From positions 339,039 through 403,038 of the forward strand of contig JACJXH010000004.1 in NCBI GenBank assembly GCA_020636745.1: a stretch of 64,000 nucleotides of DNA, read 5' to 3'. This DNA is from Lentimicrobiaceae bacterium. Its GTDB lineage: Bacteria > Bacteroidota > Bacteroidia > Bacteroidales > Lentimicrobiaceae. A program made the translations under genes and the position numbers. Below the pieces are notes generated by a model. It saw only the letters and a program-made list of their open reading frames with translations, made no database searches and had not been told where the DNA came from. Below are positions 53,464 through 62,562 of the stretch, piece after piece. Position 1 is the first letter of the stretch. Each line of letters begins with the position of its first letter.

Positions 53464-53868
53464 ATGAAAGCACTTAAAATAACAGTTAACGGAGATCTAT
53501 ACCGTAAAGGCTACCGCTATCAGGCCATTAAAAAAGCCAATGAGTTAAATTTATACGGTTTTATCCAGTATCTTAAAAATGGCGAAGGTGTTACCATTCA
53601 TGCACAGGGTCAGGAAGAAAAGCTGCTTCAGTTTGTAGACTGGTGCAGACACGGTGCTCACCAGTGCAACATCACCTCTATCGGATCAGAAACAGCGCAA
53701 TTAGGATATTTCAGAAATTTCTCCATCGCCACCAACGCTGAAAATTTGCCTAACATACAACTCAACAACCCGGTAAAAGCAAATTTGGCAGAAGCTTACG
53801 AAAATACGGCCGAACAAAAATCCAATATCAGGTCAGGCATTAAATGGCTCAGAACAGCCTTCTATTAA
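53464..53868 (+). CDS. Acylphosphatase-like protein
   Basis: A 134-residue protein. The first 90 residues align with the acylphosphatase fold (GDLYRKGYRYQAIKKANELNLYGFIQYLKNGEGVTIHAQG against the family GRVQGVGFR and GWVRNxxDG). The phosphate-binding Arg is kept (Arg18), but the catalytic Asn is replaced by Tyr (about residue 36) and the GxVQGVGFR loop is poorly kept. A C-terminal extension of about 45 residues (AEAYENTAEQKSNIRSGIKWL) is not in the enzyme family. It is probably catalytically inactive and may bind a ligand or nucleic acid. ATG 53464 is chosen because the fold starts there. Confidence 0.7.
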   Translation: MKALKITVNGDLYRKGYRYQAIKKANELNLYGFIQYLKNGEGVTIHAQGQEEKLLQFVDWCRHGAHQCNITSIGSETAQLGYFRNFSIATNAENLPNIQLNNPVKANLAEAYENTAEQKSNIRSGIKWLRTAFY

Positions 53869-54482
53869 AAAACTTCAGGCGAACAGGCATCATTCAATAA
53901 CACCTTATACACTACCTTCCCAAATACTGATATTTGGCTTTACGCGAGCCATGACAGTCAGTTCAACAAAATTTCCGAAATATTTAAGGTTACAGATTAA
54001 CCCAGGCAGTTTCCGGCTCCCTTTTAAACCAACCTTACCTGCCATTCGGGCCCAATCGGCCAGGAATTCATCCGGTAGCACCTGAACATAGGCAGCGCTG
54101 CAAACACTCCAGGCGGCAGTTTAATTAACATTTTCCAGCAGGCATCAAATTAAAAGTCATTTCAGCCGCCATTTCAGTAAAAGAAAAGGGGGCAGGATAA
54201 AATTACGCTAAAGGCGAATGAAACATAATTATGTATGCGTTTATTTACAGCAGCAGCAACTATTGGAATAGCCTGCACTCAGCATAAAAATCTGCCATGC
54301 AAATATTATCATTTACCGGTTGGTTGCCTGCCGCAAACACCATTATAAACCTTCATTATACTCCCCGATGAATTCATCATCGCTCATTATAGTCCCAAAC
54401 AGTAAAAAAACACTAATTTTGACCCAAATAGCTTTTACCTCGCAAATTCAAAATCAACATATACCTCAAACAACCTCAAACC
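53869..54482. other. Intergenic region before ridA
   Basis: About 610 bases without a supported gene; a 61-codon frame at 54320-54505 overlaps ridA and is rejected. It includes the ridA -7 box (54414-54421). No RNA gene is recognised. Confidence 0.45.
54414..54421 (+). promoter_or_regulatory. Promoter -7 box of ridA
   Basis: TAATTTTG matches TAnnTTTG exactly, 62 bases before the ridA start. Confidence 0.5.
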
Positions 54483-54860
54483 ATGAAAAAAGTAATTTAC
54501 ACTGATCATGCACCCAAAGCAATTGGCCCTTACAGCCAGGCCATTGAAATCAACGGAATGTTATTTATCTCAGGTCAGGTTCCCATTGACCCGGAAACCG
54601 GTAAAATAGTTGAAGGCGGCATCAAAGAACAAACAGAACAGGTAATGAAAAATATCGGGGCCATACTGAAAGCAGCCGGCTACGATTTTCAGGATGTCAT
54701 TAAATCGACCTGTTTGCTGAGTGATATGGTAAATTTCACTGACATGAATGAGGTTTACGGCCGCTATTATACCGAAAACCCTCCCGCAAGAGCTGCTTAC
54801 GGCGTGGTTCGCCTGCCACTCGGCGCCATGGTTGAAATTGAAACCATTGCAGCCAAATAA
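54483..54860 (+). CDS. ridA: RidA-family enamine/imine deaminase
   Basis: A 125-residue trimeric cytosolic protein that hydrolyses reactive 2-aminoacrylate and related imines. Seen: IGPYSQAI, FISGQVPIDPETG, and the active-site NPPARAAYGVVRLPLGAMVEIE with the carboxylate-binding Arg103 (E. coli Arg105) and Glu near residue 118. These confirm the active subgroup. It lies 75 bases before the S46 peptidase with a weak hairpin between. Confidence 0.96.
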   Translation: MKKVIYTDHAPKAIGPYSQAIEINGMLFISGQVPIDPETGKIVEGGIKEQTEQVMKNIGAILKAAGYDFQDVIKSTCLLSDMVNFTDMNEVYGRYYTENPPARAAYGVVRLPLGAMVEIETIAAK

Positions 54861-54866
54861 CCAGTT

Positions 54867-54883
54867 ACAGGTTACCTGTTTTT
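54867..54883 (+). terminator. Weak terminator after ridA
   Basis: ACAGG and CCTGT flank a TTA loop and are followed by TTTT. The short stem makes partial read-through into the S46 gene likely. Confidence 0.4.
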
Positions 54884-54934
54884 AATGTAAACTATTCGCA
54901 TTCATGGCAGAATCCTGCCGGTAAACAACATTTT

Positions 54935-57097
54935 ATGAGAAAACAAATCATCATACTCACCATCATTCTGTGCTCTTTCAGGATGGTTTTTGCAGGAGAA
55001 GGCATGTGGATTCCCATGTTGCTTGAACAGCTGAACGAACCCGAAATGAAAAGCATGGGTATGCGCATCAGCGCCGAAGACATATACAGCATCAACAAAT
55101 CAAGCCTGAAAGACGCCATACTTTTATTTGGACGCGGCTGCACTGCTGAAATCGTTTCCGACCAAGGGCTTATTCTTACCAACCACCATTGCGGCTTCGG
55201 TCAGATTCAAAAGCACAGTTCACTGGAGCACGATTATCTCACCACAGGTTTTTGGGCCATGGACAAATCACAGGAATTACCCAATCCAGGCCTGAGCGTT
55301 ACCCTACTTATCAGGATGGACGATGTAACCCTTCAAGTACTGGAAGGCGTAACACCTTCCATGTCAGAGAAAGAACGCGCTGCCATCATTAAAACCAACA
55401 TGGGCAAGCTCGAAAAAAGCGCTGTTGAAGGCACAAGTTACAATGCACGTATCAAACCCTTTTACTATGGCAATGAGTATTATATGTTTATTACCCAAAC
55501 ATTTAACGACGTACGCCTGGTAGGTGCGCCCCCGTCAAACATCGGAAAATTTGGCGGAGACACCGACAACTGGATGTGGCCCAGACATACCGGCGACTTC
55601 TCTATGTTCAGGATTTATGTAAACAAAAACAACGAACCGGCAGATTATTCACCTGACAATGTCCCCTACAAGCCCAAAAGCCACCTTCCGGTTTCGCTCA
55701 AAGGCGTTGAAAAAAATGACTTTACCTTTGTTTTTGGCTATCCGGGCAGTACACAGGAATACCTCCCCTCGTATGCAATTGATATGATAACCGGAACAGA
55801 AAACCCGCCTGCCATCCGCCTGCGCGAGAAAAGACTTGGCATTTTTGATGGCTTTATGGAACAAAGCGACTTGATTAGAATACAATATGCTGATAAATAT
55901 GCCGGTGTGGCCAATTACTGGAAAAAAATGATTGGTGAAAACCGCGGAATCAAAAAACTGGATGCCATTGAAAAGAAACAGGCTCTAGAAAGTCAGTTTA
56001 TTGCCTGGGCCAATGCCGACGAAAACAGAGCCCGCAAATATGCCGCCTTATTGCCCGAATTTAAATCACTCTATGCCCGTCTGGCTCCGCTCTCTGAATC
56101 GCAGACATACCTTATTGAAGGAGGCCTTGGCATTGAAGCAATTCGTTACACCTACAACTTTAACCAACTGGCTGAATTGAGCAAGGACAAAAACACGCCG
56201 CCCGAAGATTTGGCAAAGTTATTGTCACAACTGCAAAACGGGGCAAAAGCCTTTTTCAAAAACTACCAGCAACAAATTGACAAACAAGTATTTGCCAGTT
56301 TGATGGCTGATTGGTTTCAGCATCAGAATGAATCAACACTTCCGGCCGAACTGGTAAAAAGCGCCATTGTATTTAACAATAACTTTGAGGCCTGGGCCGA
56401 TGCCGTATACTCAAAAAGCATATTTACCGATGCCGGAAGACTGGATAAATTCCTGTCATCATACAAAGCCAAGAACTTTAAGAAGATTGAGGCAGACCCA
56501 ATGTTTATCCTCACCAGGTCGGTATACAATCAATATTTCACCGCCATACTTCCCGAATCAGCCGCCATCAACAGCAAACTCGACAGCCTTCAGCGTATTT
56601 ACATGCAGGGATTGATGGAGTTTCAGACAGGAAAGCGTTTTTACCCGGATGCAAATTCCACCTTAAGAGTAGCTTACGGCGTGGTAAATGATTACGATCC
56701 GCGCGACGCTGTGCATTATCGCTACTACACAACCCTTGAAGGCATCATGGAGAAAGAAGATCCTGCGATTTACGATTACGTGGTTGAGCCCCGGTTAAAA
56801 CAGCTGTACGAACAAAAAGATTACGGACAGTATATGGCCAAAGACGGAACCATGCGCATTGCATTTACCGCCAGCAACCACACCACAGGAGGAAACTCGG
56901 GAAGCCCGGTATTGAATGCCGACGGACAGCTGGTGGGTATCAATTTCGACCGCAACTGGGAAGGAACCATGAGTGATTTAATGTACGACCCGGATCAATG
57001 TCGCAACATCAGCCTCGACATCCGTTATTGCCTGTTTATCATCGATAAATTTGCCGGAGCAGGCCACCTGGTAAAAGAAATGACACTTGTAAATTAA
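54935..57097 (+). CDS. S46 dipeptidyl peptidase, DPP11-like
   Basis: A 720-residue periplasmic serine peptidase with signal peptide (to about MVFAG) that releases N-terminal dipeptides for amino-acid fermentation. The chymotrypsin-like triad is His85 (TNHHCGFG), Asp221 (GDFSMFRIY) and Ser655 (GNSGSPVL). The residue that sets the P1 preference reads Arg673 (INFDRNWEG), as in DPP11, which prefers Asp/Glu; DPP7 has Gly there. Size and the regulatory helical domain in the middle match the family. A strong terminator follows. Confidence 0.92.
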   Translation: MRKQIIILTIILCSFRMVFAGEGMWIPMLLEQLNEPEMKSMGMRISAEDIYSINKSSLKDAILLFGRGCTAEIVSDQGLILTNHHCGFGQIQKHSSLEHDYLTTGFWAMDKSQELPNPGLSVTLLIRMDDVTLQVLEGVTPSMSEKERAAIIKTNMGKLEKSAVEGTSYNARIKPFYYGNEYYMFITQTFNDVRLVGAPPSNIGKFGGDTDNWMWPRHTGDFSMFRIYVNKNNEPADYSPDNVPYKPKSHLPVSLKGVEKNDFTFVFGYPGSTQEYLPSYAIDMITGTENPPAIRLREKRLGIFDGFMEQSDLIRIQYADKYAGVANYWKKMIGENRGIKKLDAIEKKQALESQFIAWANADENRARKYAALLPEFKSLYARLAPLSESQTYLIEGGLGIEAIRYTYNFNQLAELSKDKNTPPEDLAKLLSQLQNGAKAFFKNYQQQIDKQVFASLMADWFQHQNESTLPAELVKSAIVFNNNFEAWADAVYSKSIFTDAGRLDKFLSSYKAKNFKKIEADPMFILTRSVYNQYFTAILPESAAINSKLDSLQRIYMQGLMEFQTGKRFYPDANSTLRVAYGVVNDYDPRDAVHYRYYTTLEGIMEKEDPAIYDYVVEPRLKQLYEQKDYGQYMAKDGTMRIAFTASNHTTGGNSGSPVLNADGQLVGINFDRNWEGTMSDLMYDPDQCRNISLDIRYCLFIIDKFAGAGHLVKEMTLVN

Positions 57098-57107
57098 CCC
57101 TGCCAAC

Positions 57108-57163
57108 CCCGGATTCAGCTGTCGTACCCTTTTTATTTACGGCAGCTGAATCCGGGATTTTTG
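57108..57163 (+). terminator. Terminator of the DPP11-like gene
   Basis: Arms CCCGGATTCAGCTGTCGTA and its near-complement pair over 19 bases with one wobble and an AT-rich loop, followed by ATTTTTG. Confidence 0.85.
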
Positions 57164-57184
57164 TCTTAAAAAAAACCGAAAACC

Positions 57185-58936
57185 ATGGCACGCAACCTTA
57201 TACTCGCCATACTGTTGATATTGAGCTCAGCCACCAATGCCCAGCAAACCTCTGTACATGCCGAACAATCTGCCTATTACAGAAGCCTGGGGCCAAAAAC
57301 TGAAGCCCAGTACGATAGTATCAACCTGTTTTCGGGCAGATTAAAGGCAGAAAAAAACAAAGCACAATTAAAGAAACGTGTTTTTGGCTACCACCCTTAC
57401 TGGATGGGCAGTTCGTGGCAAAATTACCGGTGGGATCTGCTCAGCGACCTGTGTTATTTCTCATACGACACCGACCCCGCTACCGGCAATGCCACATCCA
57501 CCAATGGCTTTGAAACGGCCGAAGTAATTGATACCGCCCTGGCCCATGGCGTAAATGTTCACCTTTGTGTTACTTTATTTTCAGGCCACTCCACCTTCTT
57601 TGGAAATCCACAAGCACAACAAACACTTATCGGCAACCTCATTTCGCTGATAATCCAGCGCGGCATACAGGGAATAAACCTCGACTTCGAAGCAGTGCCC
57701 GCTTCGCAACAACAAGGCATTACTGATTTTATTCTGCAGCTTTCGGCGGCCATGCACACCAATGTACCCGGAGCCGAACTGAGCATAGCAGCACCTGCAG
57801 TTAACTGGAGCAATACTTTTAACCTGCCGGCCATTGCTCCGGCACTCGACCTGGTTATGATTATGGCTTATGATTATTATTGGGGAGGAAGCGATATTGC
57901 GGGACCTGTATCGGGCTACTGGCCGCTTACTTCCTCATTCAACTATGCAGTAAACCATTCGCTCAGCTATTATCAGTCGCAGGGCATTCCTAACGAAAAA
58001 ATATTACTGGGGCTCCCCTATTATGGCCGTGAATGGCCCGTAACATCCAATACACTTCCGTCCAGCACAACGGGCTCAGGCACTGCTGTAACCTACCGCA
58101 ATGTGCGCAGCAACAGCAGCGGATATTACACCCCAAACAATCTCTATTGGGACTATCGCAGCTACAACCCTTACTACAGCTATTTTAACAACAACTGGCA
58201 CCAGTGCTTTTTCGACGACACAAGAAGCCTGGGCGCCAAATACGATATGGTTAACCGCCGAAACACCGGCGGTATTGGCATATGGGCTTTGGGTTACGAC
58301 AACGGTTATGCTGATTTATGGAATCTGATTGCCGATAAATTTACAGAAGCACAATCAGCCCCCTGTCTGGATACACTTTATGACAGTGGTGGCCCCTGGT
58401 GGAACTACGGCGACAGTGAAAGCTACACCGAAACCATCCAAACGGCATGGCCGGGCCCTCTCAGTCTTCATTTTGAGCAGTTAAACCTGGAAACAGGTTT
58501 TGACTCGCTGTGGATTTACGATGGCCTGAACACCACCGATGCACTGATTGCAGCCCTTTCAGGAAACGAAACGCCCCCCAGTCTTACTACAACCGGCAAC
58601 GCGTTTACCATCAGATTTGAAAGCGATGGCGCAACAGCCCGTGCAGGCTATGCATTGGTGTGGAGTTGCCCCACAGCATCCGTTGCAGAACCGGAATCGA
58701 ACAAAATCAGCCTGTTTCCCAATCCGGCAAGCGACGCCATCCACATTGAGTTTAACAGTCTGCAACCCAATACGTCCATCAGGCTGTTGAGCTGCGATGG
58801 ACGTTTGATCAAAGAAACAGCTGCCAGCAATCAAAAATCTGTCTGCTTCGATATCAGCAACATTCACCCCGGCTTGTATCTGATCATGGTGTCAAACCCG
58901 CAGACCAGATCAATCAGAAAAATAATGATTGAATAA
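57185..58936 (+). CDS. GH18-family glycosidase with CUB and T9SS domains
   Basis: A 583-residue secreted protein. A signal peptide (ending TNAQ) precedes a GH18 TIM barrel (about 65-385; FGYHPYWMG, the catalytic segment GINLDFEAVP with Asp167 and Glu169, MAYDYYW, GLPYYGREW, GIGIWALGYD). A CUB-like domain follows (about 393-490; DSGGPWWNYGDSESYTETI, LWIYDG), then a T9SS sorting domain (about 503-583; FPNPASDAIHIEF). The DGxDxDxE motif reads QGINLDFE, the form seen in YaaH-like cell-wall hydrolases, so chitin, peptidoglycan and other GlcNAc polymers are all candidates. Catalytic Glu is present. Confidence 0.88.
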   Translation: MARNLILAILLILSSATNAQQTSVHAEQSAYYRSLGPKTEAQYDSINLFSGRLKAEKNKAQLKKRVFGYHPYWMGSSWQNYRWDLLSDLCYFSYDTDPATGNATSTNGFETAEVIDTALAHGVNVHLCVTLFSGHSTFFGNPQAQQTLIGNLISLIIQRGIQGINLDFEAVPASQQQGITDFILQLSAAMHTNVPGAELSIAAPAVNWSNTFNLPAIAPALDLVMIMAYDYYWGGSDIAGPVSGYWPLTSSFNYAVNHSLSYYQSQGIPNEKILLGLPYYGREWPVTSNTLPSSTTGSGTAVTYRNVRSNSSGYYTPNNLYWDYRSYNPYYSYFNNNWHQCFFDDTRSLGAKYDMVNRRNTGGIGIWALGYDNGYADLWNLIADKFTEAQSAPCLDTLYDSGGPWWNYGDSESYTETIQTAWPGPLSLHFEQLNLETGFDSLWIYDGLNTTDALIAALSGNETPPSLTTTGNAFTIRFESDGATARAGYALVWSCPTASVAEPESNKISLFPNPASDAIHIEFNSLQPNTSIRLLSCDGRLIKETAASNQKSVCFDISNIHPGLYLIMVSNPQTRSIRKIMIE

Positions 58937-59048
58937 CACACAACATTTCCTTCCAAAAATTCAAAAAACCAAGGTGACTTTTAAAGATTATTGTAATTAA
59001 AAAGAAGACCTTACGTATTTTGCAGCATCCACATTTCAGGAGAGTCGC

Positions 59049-59165
59049 ATGAAAAAACTGCTGCACTTTTGGCCGAATCCGGGTATTGCATTTTTAAAGA
59101 TTAGCCATGTAAAAAAATTTCTGAACAGAGAACTCTACACTCAGGAAATTACACACACTACCTGA
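59049..59165 (+). CDS. Possible 38-residue small protein
   Basis: An open frame of 38 codons begins MKKLLHFWPNPG and has a good Shine-Dalgarno-like AGGAGAG 6 bases before its ATG, rare in this window. It ends 35 bases before the sensor kinase. It could be a leader peptide or chance. No homologue is recognised. Confidence 0.25.
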   Translation: MKKLLHFWPNPGIAFLKISHVKKFLNRELYTQEITHTT

Positions 59166-59199
59166 ATAATAAATACAAAAAAACAGCATAAATCAAGTC

Positions 59200-61551
59200 A
59201 TGTTCAGCAAGCTCAAACAAAAAAAGAGAACAATACCGCTATCTGTATTGATGAAACGATACAGTGTAGGATTTACCCTGTTTGCCATTCTGAGCATGGC
59301 CGTAGCCTATACATGGCTTGAAATCAACGAATTTAAAATCCATTCTGCCGAGTTGCGCGAGAACTTTATGAAAACACATAAAGACATGGTGCGTAACGAA
59401 ACCCGCAAGGTTATTGACTATATCCAATACACCCGCCTTTTTATTGAAGACAATATGAAGGCAGATTTAAAGCACAGAACCAATCAGGCATGGGAAATTG
59501 CCAACAATATATACAAAAACAACCAGCATTCATATTCCAATGCTCAACTTAAAAAGCTCATTAAAGATGCACTCAGGCCCATCCGGTTCAACGAAGGGCG
59601 GGGCTATTTCTTTATTGTTTCCATGGATGGTACTGAAGAAATGTTTCCGGTAGCACCTCAGTATGAAGGACTGAACCTGTTGAGCCTCAAAGACGCCCGC
59701 GGCAATTTTGTAATAAGAGATGAAATTGAAGTAATTAAAAAATCAAAAGAGGGCTTTGTAAAAGACTATTGGACCAAACCCGGCTCAGACAGCACCATGG
59801 TCTACCCCAAAACTTCTTTTATCAAGTTCTTTGAACCGCTCAACTGGTACATTGGCTGTGGAGAGTATATCGACAACAAAGAGAACGACGCCCGGGAGGA
59901 AGTAAAAAAGAAAATCAGCGCCACTACTTTCGGTAAAGACGGTTATGTATTTGTTGATTCATATTCAGGACATGCTGTGGTTATCAATTCCCCAAATTTT
60001 AAATCAGGCGATTATGTGGGTGATTTAACCGACCCCACCGGAAAAAAGATTCTTGAAGAGCAACGTAAAATAGCACAGCAACCCGGCGGCGGATTTGTTG
60101 ATTACTACTGGCCCAAACCCAACTCCAGTGAAATTGCTCCTAAAACATCATTCGTTCAGGCCATTGATGAATGGCAATGGGTGGTGGGCGCCGGCATTTA
60201 TCTTGATGAGATAGAAAACATGATTACGGCAGAACAAAAAAAACTGTATACCCGGGTAACCAATCAGATTCTGCTGGGACTTACTTTACTGATAGTTATT
60301 TTCAGTATTATTTACCTCATTGCGCTTCGTCTTTCAGCCAGATTAGGAAACGACTTCAGGAACTTCACAGAAGATTTAACTGCCGCAGTTTCAACGGGTA
60401 AAACTCTTGATAAAAATAACTATTCCACTGCCGACCTTCAGCTGGTCAGCGACAGCATCAATCAAATCATTATCGACAAATCAAAAACCGAAAAAACACT
60501 GATTGAAAGCGAAGCCCGGCACCGGACAATTTTTGAAAATGTACCCGTGATGATTGCCTTGCTGACGCCCGAAAGAGACTACAAAATGGGCAACCGGCAG
60601 CTCGAAAAGGTGTTCAAATTTTATGAATCAGACGTTATCTCAAAGGAAAAGATAGTACAACTGCTAACCAGCGATCCGGTAAATGAGCATTTCATGGAAT
60701 TGTTTTCCTTTAGTGATGGTATTTTCCGTGAGATAGAAATTAAAACCAGCGCAGGCATCAGACGTCACCACTGGGCACATTTTAAAACATCTGCCGGTGA
60801 AATTATTATGGTTGGCTATGACATCACCGAAATGCGCCATACCCAACTTGAGTTGAAAGCACTGAACGACATGAAAGACAAGTTCTTTTCGATTATTGCG
60901 CACGACCTGCGCGGGCCCATCGGATCTTTTACCGCTTTTCTTGAATTACTGACAGATAAAACCCAACAACAATCGGCAGCAGACACTGAATTGCACCTCA
61001 ATTTGCTTAAAAACAATTCAAAATCCATCCTTTTCCTTTTAGACAACCTGCTCTACTGGGCCAGATCACAACGTGGCGCCCTGCCATTCGAACCCTCAGC
61101 CCAGGATATAAATTATTTGATTAACAACAATATTGCGCTTTTCAGCTCCTCGGCCGAAGAAAAGCAAATCAAACTCTCTACCCTTATTCCTGAAGGGTTA
61201 CTTGCCAGAGTTGACCCTCATATGTTCAACACCATTCTGCGCAACCTCATCAACAATGCATTAAAATACACCTCGGCAGGGGGCGTGGTTGCCATTATGG
61301 CCAAAGCCAATCATGCGTGGATAAAAGTTTCGGTAACCGACAATGGCACAGGCATGACCGAAGAAACCCTTAAGAAACTGATGAATCCCGGAATAAAACC
61401 GGTAAGCATAAAAGGAACCAAAGGAGAAAAAGGTTCAGGACTGGGTTTGGTATTATGTCATGAATTTATTGAAAAGCACGGAAGCCACCTTACCATTGAA
61501 AGCGCCCCGGGAAAAGGAAGCTCATTCAGTTTTATGGTTCCACTAGCCTGA
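59200..61551 (+). CDS. Double-Cache sensor histidine kinase
   Basis: A 783-residue membrane kinase. TM1 (about 24-43) is followed by two tandem Cache-type extracytoplasmic ligand domains (about 100-225 and 245-350; paralogous segments GRGYFFIVSMDGTE / KDGYVFVDSYSGHA and LNWYIGCGEYID / WQWVVGAGIYLDE), TM2 (about 355-377), a PAS-like domain (about 435-540), HisKA with His568 (FSIIAHDLRGPIGSF) and an HATPase (NLINNALKYTS, DNGTGM, GSGLGLVLCHEFI). No receiver or output domain is present and no response regulator is adjacent, so it is an orphan kinase. Cache domains usually bind small organic acids or amino acids. Confidence 0.93.
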   Translation: MFSKLKQKKRTIPLSVLMKRYSVGFTLFAILSMAVAYTWLEINEFKIHSAELRENFMKTHKDMVRNETRKVIDYIQYTRLFIEDNMKADLKHRTNQAWEIANNIYKNNQHSYSNAQLKKLIKDALRPIRFNEGRGYFFIVSMDGTEEMFPVAPQYEGLNLLSLKDARGNFVIRDEIEVIKKSKEGFVKDYWTKPGSDSTMVYPKTSFIKFFEPLNWYIGCGEYIDNKENDAREEVKKKISATTFGKDGYVFVDSYSGHAVVINSPNFKSGDYVGDLTDPTGKKILEEQRKIAQQPGGGFVDYYWPKPNSSEIAPKTSFVQAIDEWQWVVGAGIYLDEIENMITAEQKKLYTRVTNQILLGLTLLIVIFSIIYLIALRLSARLGNDFRNFTEDLTAAVSTGKTLDKNNYSTADLQLVSDSINQIIIDKSKTEKTLIESEARHRTIFENVPVMIALLTPERDYKMGNRQLEKVFKFYESDVISKEKIVQLLTSDPVNEHFMELFSFSDGIFREIEIKTSAGIRRHHWAHFKTSAGEIIMVGYDITEMRHTQLELKALNDMKDKFFSIIAHDLRGPIGSFTAFLELLTDKTQQQSAADTELHLNLLKNNSKSILFLLDNLLYWARSQRGALPFEPSAQDINYLINNNIALFSSSAEEKQIKLSTLIPEGLLARVDPHMFNTILRNLINNALKYTSAGGVVAIMAKANHAWIKVSVTDNGTGMTEETLKKLMNPGIKPVSIKGTKGEKGSGLGLVLCHEFIEKHGSHLTIESAPGKGSSFSFMVPLA

Positions 61552-61725
61552 TATTATTACCTGAGCTCCTGAACATCAAACTCACCGCGGCCTTGTAGAA
61601 GCCGCAGAAATAAAGTCAGAATAAAAACATATCCTGTGGCGAATGGCCACTGCCTCAGCTGTGGTATTCTCCCTACCACCGTTCCACCACCGCTATGGGC
61701 AGCATTTATTCCAACATTTGCAGGC

Positions 61726-62244
61726 TCACCTCCAGGTTGGTCGTTCAACCAATGGTTTAATTGGTGGTTTTATTTTTACGAGTTCAGAAATAATTTCATC
61801 AATCTGCCTGCTTCTCCATCCATTGCGACTATTCAACTTAATCACATGTTTGCCATTTTGATAAAGCCTCAATGAAAACCCTCCCATGATAAGATTGTCA
61901 TTTTTGTTTTTAAACGACATCTCATCAAAACCAATCGTGATTCTCCTTTTAATTAAATAATATAGCCAATATTCAGCTTTAACATTTCTGTTTTCATTAT
62001 CAATAACCACTGAATCAACAGCAGTATGATTTCCCAATAGTTTCATTGAATAAAACAGGAGAAGATCAAGACAAATGAGTTTATACCCTGATTCTGTGAA
62101 ATTCAAAAAATCGCTAAATTCAATCCCCTTGTTAACACCTATGAAGTTACCCAATAACAAAGCAAGTAAAAACAAAATGCAATGAATAACTGTTTCAAGC
62201 CATCTCGGAACATTTATTATTGGATTTGCTAAGTATTTTTTCAT
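61726..62244 (-). CDS. Two-TM membrane protein, immunity-like (distal)
   Basis: A 172-residue protein with two N-terminal TMs (about 18-36 and 54-70) and a C-terminal soluble domain containing FSLRLYQNGKHVIKLNSRNGW and then IDEIISELVKIK. That C-terminal domain aligns with the same region of the next gene upstream (FELRIYSNGKCICKQ ... KEIKAIIVAIKKG), so the two are distant paralogues. It follows a relic of an Rhs core (62289-62324), the arrangement expected of an orphan immunity gene left after tip exchange. Function is inferred from context only. Confidence 0.6.
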   Translation of the reverse strand: MKKYLANPIINVPRWLETVIHCILFLLALLLGNFIGVNKGIEFSDFLNFTESGYKLICLDLLLFYSMKLLGNHTAVDSVVIDNENRNVKAEYWLYYLIKRRITIGFDEMSFKNKNDNLIMGGFSLRLYQNGKHVIKLNSRNGWRSRQIDEIISELVKIKPPIKPLVERPTWR

Positions 62245-62288
62245 TACTACAAGATGTATCGGATTATTTTTAAATATAAATGCATGAT

Positions 62289-62324
62289 CTATCTATAATC
62301 CAGCCCCAGCTCATCCTGAAACAC
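62289..62324 (-). pseudogene. Relic of an Rhs core sequence
   Basis: Minus-strand codons read V-F-Q-D-E-L-G-L-D-Y-R then TAG. Q-D-E-(L/M)-G-L followed by an aromatic is the conserved start of the Rhs-associated core hallmark, present intact at 63910-63970 as QDEMGLGWLDYG. The relic is short, so chance is possible, but the match is contiguous and placed directly upstream of an immunity-like gene. Confidence 0.55.
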
Positions 62325-62510
62325 CTCACCCTGCCCTCTCCTCAAGAGCCTTTCCCGGGAATTCGGGAAGAGGGTGAAGTTTGTGGTAGTTTGTGAGATT
62401 GTTCTCATACTGGTTTAATTGGCTGAACAAATTTAATAAAATTGTAGAACCAGGCTCCCTCTCTTTGAGAGCCTGTCCCGACTATTCGGGAAGAGGGCGG
62501 GGGGTGAGGT
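62323..62510. repeat. REPIN-like pair of inverted palindromes
   Basis: Terminal sequences CCTCACCCTGCCCTCT (left) and AGAGGGCGGGGGGTGAGG (right) are inverted repeats. Each end carries an inner palindrome of the type TTCCCG...CGGGAA (62351-62370 and 62475-62493). The roughly 190-bp unit has no coding capacity. The composition and layout match REP doublets or MITE-like elements seen in many Bacteroidota intergenic regions. Confidence 0.6.
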
Positions 62511-62562
62511 AAAACCGGAAGGTCGCTATTGTTAAATCTGTTGAAGCTCTATACGTTTTGAA

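Larger units (their letters stand above)
62245..62562. other. Intergenic region with Rhs relic and repeats
   Basis: Between the two membrane-protein genes. It contains a fragment coding VFQDELGLDYR* on the minus strand (62289-62324) and a REPIN-like palindrome pair (62323-62510). No intact gene is present. Confidence 0.6.

Noticed and set aside
61557..61748. 63-codon minus-strand open frame with GGGTVVGR-like sequence
   Set aside because: It overlaps the end of the membrane-protein gene in another frame; considered as a further Rhs remnant but no core motif could be matched.
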